The notes under the pieces were generated by a model, which searched no databases, was not told where the DNA came from, and saw only the letters and a list, made by a program, of their open reading frames with translations. Positions 41,208-49,296 of a stretch of DNA of 64,000 nt are shown piece after piece (position 1 is the first letter of the stretch; every line of letters begins with the position of its first letter). A program made the position numbers and the translations under genes. The stretch comes from Paenibacillus tyrphae (lineage in GTDB: Bacteria > Bacillota > Bacilli > Paenibacillales > NBRC-103111): NCBI RefSeq assembly GCF_024158745.1, contig NZ_JAMZAW010000007.1:186001-250000 (forward strand). Reading direction: 5' to 3'.

Positions 41208-41259
41208 TACGATGTTTCCTCCTTATTTTCTTATTCGATGAATTTATGATAAGCGAGCC

Positions 41260-41299
41260 GTCTTACAGACCATTAAAGAAATGCTTACAAAAGTCTTAC
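41260..41299 (-). promoter_or_regulatory. repeated half-sites upstream of the immunity operon
   Basis: On the minus strand GTAAGAC, TGTAAGC and GTAAGAC occur (plus-strand positions 293-299, 283-289 and 260-266 of 41 kb). The first two are 10 bases apart, one helical turn, as for OmpR-family regulators. They lie about 55-95 bases before the LanF start. Confidence 0.45.
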
Positions 41300-41325
41300 C
41301 TTTTCAAAACGGATGCAAAATTAAA

Positions 41326-41350
41326 AACCGGCCGGATTGTCCGGACGGTT
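41326..41350 (-). terminator. terminator after lanC
   Basis: AACCGGCCGG (41326-41335) and CCGGACGGTT (41341-41350) pair with one mismatch. On the minus strand the stem is followed by TTTTTAATTTT. Confidence 0.75.
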
Positions 41351-41358
41351 CTTCGGCG

Positions 41359-42702
41359 CTAGGCGATTAAAAAAGGATAATCCCATGTCGGTTCCGTATG
41401 TAGCGACAACGATAACAGAGCCAGAGCGACGCCCGGCGTTCCGTCCAGCAAGCCGGCTTTTTCGATCCCTTGAGTGATTTCCAGATCCCGGAACCCCAAA
41501 GGCGAATCCGGTTCATAGTACCGGAGCACAATATCCAAAAGCCGATCAACGTAACCCTTAAATCGCTCCTCCCCGGTATCCTGGGCCATTCTTAATGTCA
41601 TCTGCATTAATCCGCAATGACCGTGGCAAAACGTAGGGCCGTCCAACCTCCATTGCTCTTCCGGCCGGGCGAAGATGGAATCGAACCCGCGCACCCCCCA
41701 GCGGCAAAGCATCTCGTCGCCAAGGGCCCTGCCGGCCAGAAATAAAGAACGGGCAACGCCGGCGCTCCCGTAACACCATGCGTCTCTCGTCCGCTGCAGC
41801 TCCCCTTCTTGAGCCGTTTCCTGCTCGAAGGAAATCACGCTGGGCCAGAAATATCCGTGCTCTCCCATCGCCGCGTGATCAATCAGCCATTGCGCGATAC
41901 GCCGCATCGCCGTTCTTTGCCCCTTAACCGCTACGCCTTTTTGAAGCGCGAGACTCATGAAAGCAAGCGGGCCCGGAATGCCGTGAGCTAATCCGCAATT
42001 AAACGATCCGTTAGGAAAGTTCATTTTGTCTTGGTCCGTAAACTGGTATTTTTGCGGAACATACCATCCGGGAACGGTGTAACCGTTTACCTCTATCGGA
42101 TAAGTCAACTCGACCAGATACTCCAATATCGCCGATAGAGCGGAAGCGGCCTTGTCGTCATGTTTCCATTCAAGCAAATAGCGGCCCGTTCCCGTCAAGC
42201 CCATAATGACATCGTAAAATGTAGGCGAAACCCCCCGCTCCGTGTCTGAAGATTGTTTGAAGTCTTGGACCATATCCAATGCCCCGTCCGCGATCCGTTC
42301 ATTCAGCTCCGCCATAAATCCCGTATACCGCGTACCCTTCCGCGATGCGGACATAACGGCGAACGCCGCACCCGCGAGTCCGCAAAACATGGATATATTC
42401 GGGCAGCCCTGTTGCCTCAAGCCTTCCTGCAGCGCCAATAAATGACTGTGGGCAACGAGATCCCAGTCCTCGTCTGGGGCTAGGCGGTCCCATTCCGTAA
42501 AAAGTAGGATAGTCCCGGGATAACCGGCCGCCAAGGCGACATCGTCCCACGGGTGGCCTCCCAGCATGGAAATGTTGCCGGGGGCGGTCACAATTTGTTT
42601 GACCCGGGCCGGGTCTTTCAACCGGTTTGCCAGTTCCAGGCTCAAGCTTGCGGCCAATTCGCTCTTCGCCGTTATACTTATCCAATCCTTCGCAGCTTCC
42701 AT
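41359..42702 (-). CDS. lantibiotic cyclase LanC
   Basis: A 447-aa cyclase that joins cysteines to dehydrated residues to make lanthionine rings. Zinc-site motifs are visible: NCGLAHGIPG (about 228), WCYGSAG (about 310) and CHGHCG (about 358), supplying Cys, Cys and His ligands. Length is slightly above the 410-440 of most class I LanC. It follows the transporter gene by 14 bases, in the order B-T-C also used by subtilin-type clusters. Confidence 0.93.
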   Translation of the reverse strand: MEAAKDWISITAKSELAASLSLELANRLKDPARVKQIVTAPGNISMLGGHPWDDVALAAGYPGTILLFTEWDRLAPDEDWDLVAHSHLLALQEGLRQQGCPNISMFCGLAGAAFAVMSASRKGTRYTGFMAELNERIADGALDMVQDFKQSSDTERGVSPTFYDVIMGLTGTGRYLLEWKHDDKAASALSAILEYLVELTYPIEVNGYTVPGWYVPQKYQFTDQDKMNFPNGSFNCGLAHGIPGPLAFMSLALQKGVAVKGQRTAMRRIAQWLIDHAAMGEHGYFWPSVISFEQETAQEGELQRTRDAWCYGSAGVARSLFLAGRALGDEMLCRWGVRGFDSIFARPEEQWRLDGPTFCHGHCGLMQMTLRMAQDTGEERFKGYVDRLLDIVLRYYEPDSPLGFRDLEITQGIEKAGLLDGTPGVALALLSLSLHTEPTWDYPFLIA

Positions 42703-42716
42703 GTGCGATCCCGCCT

Positions 42717-44591
42717 TTATACGATATTGGTATAACCCCGCTGCCCCGCTGCCTGACGAATATAAGTATCCGCTTGAATACGATAAAGCTTGGCATATGT
42801 TCCGTTATTGTTCATAAGCTCGTGATGCGTACCTATCTCAACGACTTCCCCCTGATGGAGAACCATAATCTTGTCCGCGAATGCGACGGAGGATAATCGG
42901 TGAGAGATAAAGATACCGATGCGGCCCTTGACCAGCTCGCGGAACCTTTCGAACACTTCGCGCTCGGCCTGCGGATCCAGAAATGAACTGGGTTCATCGA
43001 GAATGTAAACATCGGCGTCTCTCATAAACGCTCTGGCGATGGCAACCCGCTGCCATTGTCCGCCTGACAATTGATAGCCTTCCTCAAACCAACGGCCGAG
43101 CTGGGTATCGAAGCGCTTGGGCAGCTTGTCGATGAAAGCGTCGATGCCCGCAGCCGAGGAAGCCTGCCATAATTTCCGCTCATTATCGATTTCTTCAATG
43201 TTTCCATATCCGACGTTATGGCGAAGCGGCATTTCATATTGCACGAAATCTTGGAAGACGGCCCCGATTCGCTCCTGATACGCAGAAAGGTCGTAGGCTT
43301 GCACAGGAAGGCCATTGACCAGAATTTGACCCTCCCCGGCCGTGTACAACTGCATCAACAGCTTGATCAGCGTAGATTTTCCCGATCCGTTGTGCCCGAC
43401 AATCGCCATCGATTCTCCCCGCTCCAAGGTAAAGCCGATCTGCCGCAGCACAGCCTGATTTTGCTCCGGATAGCTGAAAGATACATCCTTGAATTCGATC
43501 CTTTCGATCCGAAGATGCGGCCTGTCGTTATTTTCATCCCGGGCAGGAGCATGATTGTCCCGCCTTTCCGTCCTCCCTGCACGAATATCCAGGAAAGCAA
43601 ACAATTGTTCCATGTATAGATTGCTTTGGCACAAACCGAGCACTTGTTGGATCATACTTTGTGATTTGCTCTGGATCTGGGTAATGGCCTGAATAATGCC
43701 AACCACATTCCCAAGCTGAATTTGCCGCTGAAATGCGGACCAGAACGCCAAAAATAGGGTCAGCGAAAACATTCCTAAATCAATGAATTGAAAAGTGAAC
43801 GTGAGTCCTGCCTGCTTGCCAGCCAGCCGTCTGTCTTCGCGCAAAAAGCCTTCCACGATTTCTCTGTATTTTGCAATCAAATGGCTTGCGAAATTATAAA
43901 GCTTTACCTCTTTAAAGGAGCTTTCCCGGGTCAGCAAATAGCTTAAATACCAGGCCGTCCGGGATCGATCCGCCCGCTTCCAGTTGACCGCAAATTGCTG
44001 TTGTCCGAATCGTAAAAAGAAGATAAACGAAACCAGCGGAATGAGGAAAAGCAGCAGCGCCACCCACCATTTCCACACCACTAAAATCGTCGAAACGGCG
44101 ACCAAAGAAACCAGATTGCTGACGATACCGAAAATCTGCTTGGTAATCTGAAAGGGAAGATGCCCGGAATCGTTCTGGACTCGCTTCAATTGATCCTGAA
44201 CCTTGGCGTTTTCAAAATCAGACATCGTAAGGCTGGCTGCTTTTTCCATAACCATGATGTTTATCGAGTTGGAGAGCTTTCCTTGGAATAGCGTCTCCAC
44301 GTAACTTTGCAATGAGGAGGACAGCAGCGTACACAACATCACGCTGATAAAAAAAAGAAAAGAGCTCATCATCTCATCCCAGCTTGACGTAATACTGTTG
44401 ATTAATTGCTGGGTTGCTCCGATCGATAGCGCCGGCAAAAAGCCTTGTATTAAATTTAGCGACGTAATGGCGAGAAGATAACCCGGGGAAGCCTTCCAAA
44501 GCAATTTAAACACGCGGGGCCAATAGCCAAAAGAGCGAATGACGTTAGGAACGCTGATCATATCCATATTTTCGGTCCGATTGTCTGACAT
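42717..44591 (-). CDS. lantibiotic exporter LanT (NisT/SpaT type)
   Basis: A 624-aa ABC exporter with a six-helix membrane domain (about 1-310) and an ATPase domain: Walker A GHNGSGKSTLIKLL, signature LSGGQWQRVAIARAF, Walker B VYILDEPSSFLD. There is no N-terminal C39 peptidase, so the leader is removed by another protease, and no lanP gene is seen. ATG 44591 has AAAGGGGGAG ahead; an in-frame ATG at 44618 lacks one. Confidence 0.93.
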   Translation of the reverse strand: MSDNRTENMDMISVPNVIRSFGYWPRVFKLLWKASPGYLLAITSLNLIQGFLPALSIGATQQLINSITSSWDEMMSSFLFFISVMLCTLLSSSLQSYVETLFQGKLSNSINIMVMEKAASLTMSDFENAKVQDQLKRVQNDSGHLPFQITKQIFGIVSNLVSLVAVSTILVVWKWWVALLLFLIPLVSFIFFLRFGQQQFAVNWKRADRSRTAWYLSYLLTRESSFKEVKLYNFASHLIAKYREIVEGFLREDRRLAGKQAGLTFTFQFIDLGMFSLTLFLAFWSAFQRQIQLGNVVGIIQAITQIQSKSQSMIQQVLGLCQSNLYMEQLFAFLDIRAGRTERRDNHAPARDENNDRPHLRIERIEFKDVSFSYPEQNQAVLRQIGFTLERGESMAIVGHNGSGKSTLIKLLMQLYTAGEGQILVNGLPVQAYDLSAYQERIGAVFQDFVQYEMPLRHNVGYGNIEEIDNERKLWQASSAAGIDAFIDKLPKRFDTQLGRWFEEGYQLSGGQWQRVAIARAFMRDADVYILDEPSSFLDPQAEREVFERFRELVKGRIGIFISHRLSSVAFADKIMVLHQGEVVEIGTHHELMNNNGTYAKLYRIQADTYIRQAAGQRGYTNIV

Positions 44592-44631
44592 TATGTCTCC
44601 CCCTTTGTCATCCCGCAAAGCGCCAAATCAC

Positions 44632-47600
44632 TTATTTCACATGCTTCCAATATTGAAGAAGGCTATCCAGCGCATGGCCGGCAAAAGCCAGCGATTTTTT
44701 TTCCAGATCCTGATTAATCCCCAACAATCGGTTACAATGCATGTGCATCAGGCTGGAAATGATATTCGGCGTTTCGTTCCACAACCTTCGGTTCCGTTTC
44801 TCCTCCGCAACCCGTTCCCCGTAGGCGCGTAAAGCGGCGGATCGGTGTTCGAACGATTGCAGGATCGTCTCCCCGCCGGGCCGTTTTCTCAATTCCTGCC
44901 ACTGATCGGAACCGAGAACGCTTATCATCTCCCGCCGCCAAGGCCGGTAATCGTCCCGATAATCGTTTTTATCGATCATTCTGTTCAGTACATCCAACTG
45001 CTCGGAATAGTTCAACCCGAACTCACTCATGATCTGGATTGCGCTTGCGGCTGCAACCACATAATTCGGCCACTCGTTTGACGTATAACGCAGCAAACGA
45101 ATCAAAGCCGCGGCGGCCCTGCTGTCACCAAAAAATACCCGCTCCGCATCGGAGATACAGGCCAGTCCTCCATAACGCCCTACTTCTCTTTCATACGTAT
45201 CAATCGACAGCTTCTGGATCAGTCCTTCTTTCATGCAAGCGTTGGCCCAATCGTGCAGCGAGGGCAATAATTTCCCGAGCAATACGTTTGGTTGTCCGTG
45301 AAACCGAAGCCGGATATGAGGAGCAGGGTCCTTATACCTCATGTAAAACCAGGAATCAACAGCTTCGTTCTGCAAGGCCGACTCGGCAAATTCAACAATA
45401 GCGCCCGTAATGAATTCGTCCTGACGGTCCTCTCCGCCGTACAGTTTTACGAATAACCAGTCGCTTCCCGGAAGCTTCACCATCTCTTCCTTGGAACACG
45501 TTTTGACGATCGGGGAGATCGGAACGGAACGGGAGGAGTCTTGCCGTTTCTCGAGCTGAACCACACATTCCATGTTATAACGGCCCCCGGTTCCGGATAC
45601 CCACCGCTCTTCGAACGAGCCGGTCATTTCGTGAAAGACGACGTGCTGGTTCGCCAGAAGTTCTTTTCTCACTTCATCAATAAATTCTTTGTTCTCCAAA
45701 TCCAGCAAAATGCGATGATCCGTATACACCATATAAACGTATCGCGGAACCATCCATTCGTTCTTCCAAGCGGCGAATCGTTCATGCCACTCGCCGTCGA
45801 TCCCCATCTTGCCGGCAGATGAAACGTTATGCGGATACAAATTCCATTTGGCAGGAGACAGTATGGTCCGGCCGTAGCGCACGCGAGGTAAAAAAACAAA
45901 CTGCTCCAGCCTCCCCCATTCGAACGGCTGCCAGGTTCGAACACCTTCAAAGGAGAGCTCGCGCATAAACCGGTAGACCGGCGGAGATTGTTGAAAATTA
46001 AGCATATGTCCGGCGGTTACAACCACTTCTTTGCCCATGGAGGCCGATTTGAGATACAACCTCTCCGATGTGGCGCTGACAAGAATGTCATCCAACCTCA
46101 AGGGAATTTTTCCTGCGGCGCTATTCGTTCCGATCGAAATTTCAAAATCGCGCAAATTCGGCGCAAGCATTACATTGGCCGTTCTCCCATATTGCGGAAT
46201 ATAGGAAGCCTCGACAAAAATCGCACCGGGCCGGGATTGTTGTTGACGGCTTCGAATTTGCTGTACCTTGTTCCGGGTTTCGTCGTCAAACATATCGAGA
46301 AACCTTCCGAAGGTCGAGCCGGCCTCAAGAGATCCCGGATTCGGCCCCAGCGCCAGCATGTAATCTCCCTTGTCGATCGCTTCCGGCGACGAAGCAATGA
46401 CTTCCAGATATACCTCGATCGAATCGGGAGCCTCGTCCTCGCCTTGATCCCTATCCGTCAACCGTTCAATAAGCTCGTCCGTCAATTCAATTTCCATTTG
46501 ACGCTGGAGCAGGGCGCCGGCGAGTTTCTCCATCGTCAGACGTTCCCATTCGATAGCCCGCTTTGTTTTTTCGGAACTTTCCTCTTTCCTGCTGAATGGC
46601 GAAACCAGATAGGAAGCCGGAACGCCGAGCCCCGTCTCCTCGTTCAACAATTCCATTATAGGCACGTCGCAGCAATCCCCGTACTTCTCCAAGAAACGGG
46701 TATGGTATTCCTTTAAATGGGCAAAACCGCGCTGGGACTGGGAAAGTCGCCACAAAATTTCACCGACTCGCGCCGCTTCTTCACCGATCGAGCGGTTAAG
46801 CTCAATCTTCTGCGAAGAGAGCGCCAAATCGACTTGAACGACCGACGCGGTCTCTCCGTGCTGTCGCATGAGCTTCGTGAAATCCCTGTATAGCACCGTT
46901 CCTTCCCCTAAAGGACAGGCGTCGTATTCTTGAATCAGGGTTCGCACATGGGACAACAGCCCCTTCTCTTCATCCGCACCTTGTATAAGTTCAAGTCTCC
47001 CAATCGCATAGTCCAGAGGAGAACCTCCCGTCAACGGAGGCCGAAGTTCGCTGATTAAAAATTCCTTGGTAAACAAAGTCCATAAAAAATCGGCAATCAC
47101 CTGCTCGTCCGTGCCTTCATTTCCATATCGAAACGCCAATTTGCGGATCAACTCTTCGAATTTCACGGGTTGATCCGCAAGTTCCAGCGCGTACACCGCC
47201 GGGGGAGTCGCCCGGACGGATATCTTGTTATCCTGTCCGCTTTCGGCCTGTTTAGCCTGTCCCGCCATTGTCGGGTACAGCAATTCCAGTCTTCCGCCGG
47301 TATATTGAACGGCATCATTTCTTGTCACCCGAAGCTGTCTGACGATCTCCGGGCGCTGCTCCAATCGATGCACCACCTGCAGCAGCCATTCCATATCCGG
47401 TCTTGTACGCTTCCGATAATATTCGGTGGGATTCAAACGGACATCGGTCGTATCGGCAAAACCACCGACGGCTACGCCCGCAAATAGACCGAATGGGGTC
47501 GGACGCGTCGACATACGCGAAATATATTTCAAGGCGCTTGAGGCCGCCTGTTTTGTCTTCCTTTCATCCGTCCGCCGCTCCAAATGCGGAAGCGCTTCAT

Positions 47601-47811
47601 ATAAGCTTGGGCTGGCTACAGCGATCGCTTCTTGTACATAATCGGTGTCAAGCAACCGCTGCAACGAATCTATGTAAAAATCCCCTTCGCGAATCGTCCG
47701 AAACGACTCCAGCGGCAATAATGGCATGCGTATCATGAAAAAGGGAAGGGTCGTGAATAATGAACCGAACCGGGTAGGGGATGGATCCGCGAGCAGTTTA
47801 GCCATATACAT
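44632..47811 (-). CDS. lantibiotic dehydratase LanB
   Basis: A 1059-aa class I dehydratase. The N-terminal glutamylation domain starts near FFMIRMPLLPLESF and includes SRMSTRPTPFGLFAGV. The C-terminal elimination domain (SpaB_C type) begins at about residue 780 (WLFVKLYGGEDRQDEF) and has the substrate-side arginines in RYKDPAPHIRLRFHG. It uses glutamyl-tRNA to dehydrate Ser and Thr in the precursor. It starts about 100 bases after the precursor gene, behind an attenuator-like hairpin. Confidence 0.95.
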   Translation of the reverse strand: MYMAKLLADPSPTRFGSLFTTLPFFMIRMPLLPLESFRTIREGDFYIDSLQRLLDTDYVQEAIAVASPSLYEALPHLERRTDERKTKQAASSALKYISRMSTRPTPFGLFAGVAVGGFADTTDVRLNPTEYYRKRTRPDMEWLLQVVHRLEQRPEIVRQLRVTRNDAVQYTGGRLELLYPTMAGQAKQAESGQDNKISVRATPPAVYALELADQPVKFEELIRKLAFRYGNEGTDEQVIADFLWTLFTKEFLISELRPPLTGGSPLDYAIGRLELIQGADEEKGLLSHVRTLIQEYDACPLGEGTVLYRDFTKLMRQHGETASVVQVDLALSSQKIELNRSIGEEAARVGEILWRLSQSQRGFAHLKEYHTRFLEKYGDCCDVPIMELLNEETGLGVPASYLVSPFSRKEESSEKTKRAIEWERLTMEKLAGALLQRQMEIELTDELIERLTDRDQGEDEAPDSIEVYLEVIASSPEAIDKGDYMLALGPNPGSLEAGSTFGRFLDMFDDETRNKVQQIRSRQQQSRPGAIFVEASYIPQYGRTANVMLAPNLRDFEISIGTNSAAGKIPLRLDDILVSATSERLYLKSASMGKEVVVTAGHMLNFQQSPPVYRFMRELSFEGVRTWQPFEWGRLEQFVFLPRVRYGRTILSPAKWNLYPHNVSSAGKMGIDGEWHERFAAWKNEWMVPRYVYMVYTDHRILLDLENKEFIDEVRKELLANQHVVFHEMTGSFEERWVSGTGGRYNMECVVQLEKRQDSSRSVPISPIVKTCSKEEMVKLPGSDWLFVKLYGGEDRQDEFITGAIVEFAESALQNEAVDSWFYMRYKDPAPHIRLRFHGQPNVLLGKLLPSLHDWANACMKEGLIQKLSIDTYEREVGRYGGLACISDAERVFFGDSRAAAALIRLLRYTSNEWPNYVVAAASAIQIMSEFGLNYSEQLDVLNRMIDKNDYRDDYRPWRREMISVLGSDQWQELRKRPGGETILQSFEHRSAALRAYGERVAEEKRNRRLWNETPNIISSLMHMHCNRLLGINQDLEKKSLAFAGHALDSLLQYWKHVK

Positions 47812-47860
47812 CCGTCCTTATCGTAGGAATATACCGAACCAAGTCACTTGCTCATTAGGA

Positions 47861-47892
47861 AAGAAGAGAAGCAGAAAACTACTTCTCTTCTT
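47861..47892 (-). terminator. attenuator hairpin between lanA and lanB
   Basis: AAGAAGAGAAG (47861-47871) pairs perfectly with CTTCTCTTCTT (47882-47892) over 11 bp. The T run on the minus strand is weak, so partial read-through is expected. This would favour precursor mRNA over the enzyme genes. Confidence 0.7.
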
Positions 47893-47909
47893 TTGCATAA
47901 CCGGCTTAA

Positions 47910-48083
47910 TTACTTGCAAGGCGATTTGTAGGTGCAGTTAAACGCGCAGCTTGTACACAGCGTAGCTGTCGGATTGCAGCCCGGCGTGCAAAGAGCGACG
48001 CTTGTGATTTGAGGTTCGACGGATGATTGCCCTTTCAATACTTGTACATCCAATTCAAAAATATTTTGATTTTTGTCTGTCAT
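47910..48083 (-). CDS. lantibiotic precursor peptide LanA (nisin/subtilin-like, six core cysteines)
   Basis: A 57-aa ORF from ATG 48083 behind AAAGGAGGTACC. The leader of 25 residues has the class I box FELDVQ (residues 9-14) and ends EPQ, the cleavage site used by subtilin. The 32-residue core starts ITSVALCTPGC, the ring A/B lipid II-binding motif of nisin and subtilin, then continues to a Cys-rich tail (CTSCAFNCTYKSPCK). It has six cysteines (core positions 7, 11, 18, 21, 25, 31) and nine Ser/Thr. Nisin and subtilin have five rings; geobacillin I shows more are possible. It directly precedes lanB, lanT and lanC. Confidence 0.93.
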   Translation of the reverse strand: MTDKNQNIFELDVQVLKGQSSVEPQITSVALCTPGCNPTATLCTSCAFNCTYKSPCK

Positions 48084-48190
48084 TTGCGGTACCTCCTTTC
48101 TCTACTTTGATTGTGAAGGTTAACCATCTCCGTTGCGATTACAATCTTATCATTTCCATTATTGGGATATAACGTAAAATATAGCAAAAC

Positions 48191-48213
48191 AAATTTGCGT
48201 ATTTCTGCAATTT
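48191..48213. promoter_or_regulatory. imperfect inverted repeat upstream of lanA
   Basis: AAATTTGC (48191-48198) and GCAATTT (48207-48213) flank an 8-base centre in the 150-base gap between the LuxR-type gene and lanA. It is a candidate site for a cluster regulator. AT-rich promoter-like sequence lies between it and the lanA start. Confidence 0.35.
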
Positions 48214-48236
48214 GGCGGATTGCGTTGGCAAGCTCC

Positions 48237-48863
48237 TTATTTCAGGATCAGCTCAACGATCTCATTTTTGACATAGCCTTTTAAAACGCCCTTCAAAGCC
48301 GCTCCGACTCTGCTCTGCGCGTCCAGCTTGATCAAGATATTGCTTACGTAATAAGAAACCGTTCGCTCGCTAATTTGAAGTTGGTTGGAGATTTCTTTGT
48401 TCGTAAGCCCCAAGGCTATAAATTCAAGAACCTTTTCTTCTTGGGGGGACAGGCAGTTGTTCTCGACTTTTTTGCAATTGGAAATTTTAAACTTTCTGCT
48501 GACCATCAAGATCGATTCATAGATTTCATGCATCGTTGTATCCCGGGTTAAAAAAGCGTCCGCCCCCGCTAAAAGAATCTTATCTTCTAAAAAAAAGCTC
48601 TCATAAGCGGAGTAAATCATGATCTTTAGGTTCACAAAAGCTTTGCACATCCTTTCAATAACCGACAACACCTTTTCTTGCTCCAGATTCAACTCAAAAA
48701 TTAAAACGTCCGGTCGAAGGGATTGAATTAATTCAAAAGTTTTGTTCTCCGATTCATACTTTTCGCTAAAGATGCAAAGGTCGCGCTGATTGTTAAGATA
48801 CGTCGTCAACCCCAATAAAACGATTTCTCTGAACCCTACGATTAAAACGGTTACATTTTTCAT
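48237..48863 (-). CDS. LuxR/NarL-type regulator with a degenerate receiver domain
   Basis: A 208-aa protein. Residues 1-120 have the fold pattern of a receiver, but the phosphoacceptor position is Glu57 (DVLIFELNL) instead of Asp, and the N-terminal acidic pair is missing (VLIVGFREIV). Residues 140-200 are a LuxR helix-turn-helix (LSPQEEKVLEFIALGLTNKE, ERTVSYYVSNIL). It probably binds DNA without normal phosphorylation. It lies directly upstream of lanA on the same strand, so a role as cluster activator is likely. Confidence 0.88.
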   Translation of the reverse strand: MKNVTVLIVGFREIVLLGLTTYLNNQRDLCIFSEKYESENKTFELIQSLRPDVLIFELNLEQEKVLSVIERMCKAFVNLKIMIYSAYESFFLEDKILLAGADAFLTRDTTMHEIYESILMVSRKFKISNCKKVENNCLSPQEEKVLEFIALGLTNKEISNQLQISERTVSYYVSNILIKLDAQSRVGAALKGVLKGYVKNEIVELILK

Positions 48864-49238
48864 GGTTTGCCTGCTCCTTTAAGTAATTGGTATGCCGGGA
48901 CCAGCCTCCGGTGCAAATTCCTCTTAAAACACGGCCAAACAAAAAGGTAACCTAGGTTCGACGGCACCCAACCATTCGAGAACGCTTCGCGGTAAAAGCA
49001 AGCGCGTATCCGGTGTGCTCCAGCCTCATTGCATCAACCTTCGTTGACGAATCTTACAGCCGGCCCGGCGGTTCATCCCCCCCATCCGCTCTCACCATTT
49101 CTCCTCTGGTCTATCAGCCTACTTATTCGTGTGCGAGTTAATATATGGTATTATTATACAATATTTATAATAAATTACACAGCTTAATATATTTAAAATA
49201 ATTCAAATACATCACTTTTTCCCCAACGATTTCATCCG
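48864..49238. other. intergenic region upstream of kamA with a possible enhancer
   Basis: No gene is seen. A TCAAC-cttc-GTTGA inverted repeat lies at 49034-49047, about 200 bases upstream of the sigma-54 promoter, a usual distance for an activator site. The last 100 bases are very AT-rich. Confidence 0.35.
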
Positions 49239-49242
49239 ATTT

Positions 49243-49257
49243 TGGCACGGTTTTTGC
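49243..49257 (+). promoter_or_regulatory. sigma-54 promoter of kamA
   Basis: TGGCAC (49243-49248), five bases, then TTGC (49254-49257): an exact -24/-12 element, 40 bases before the kamA start. It needs an enhancer-binding activator. Confidence 0.85.
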
Positions 49258-49296
49258 TTATTAAATTAGCGAAAACGATTGATGGAGGTGCTCGCG

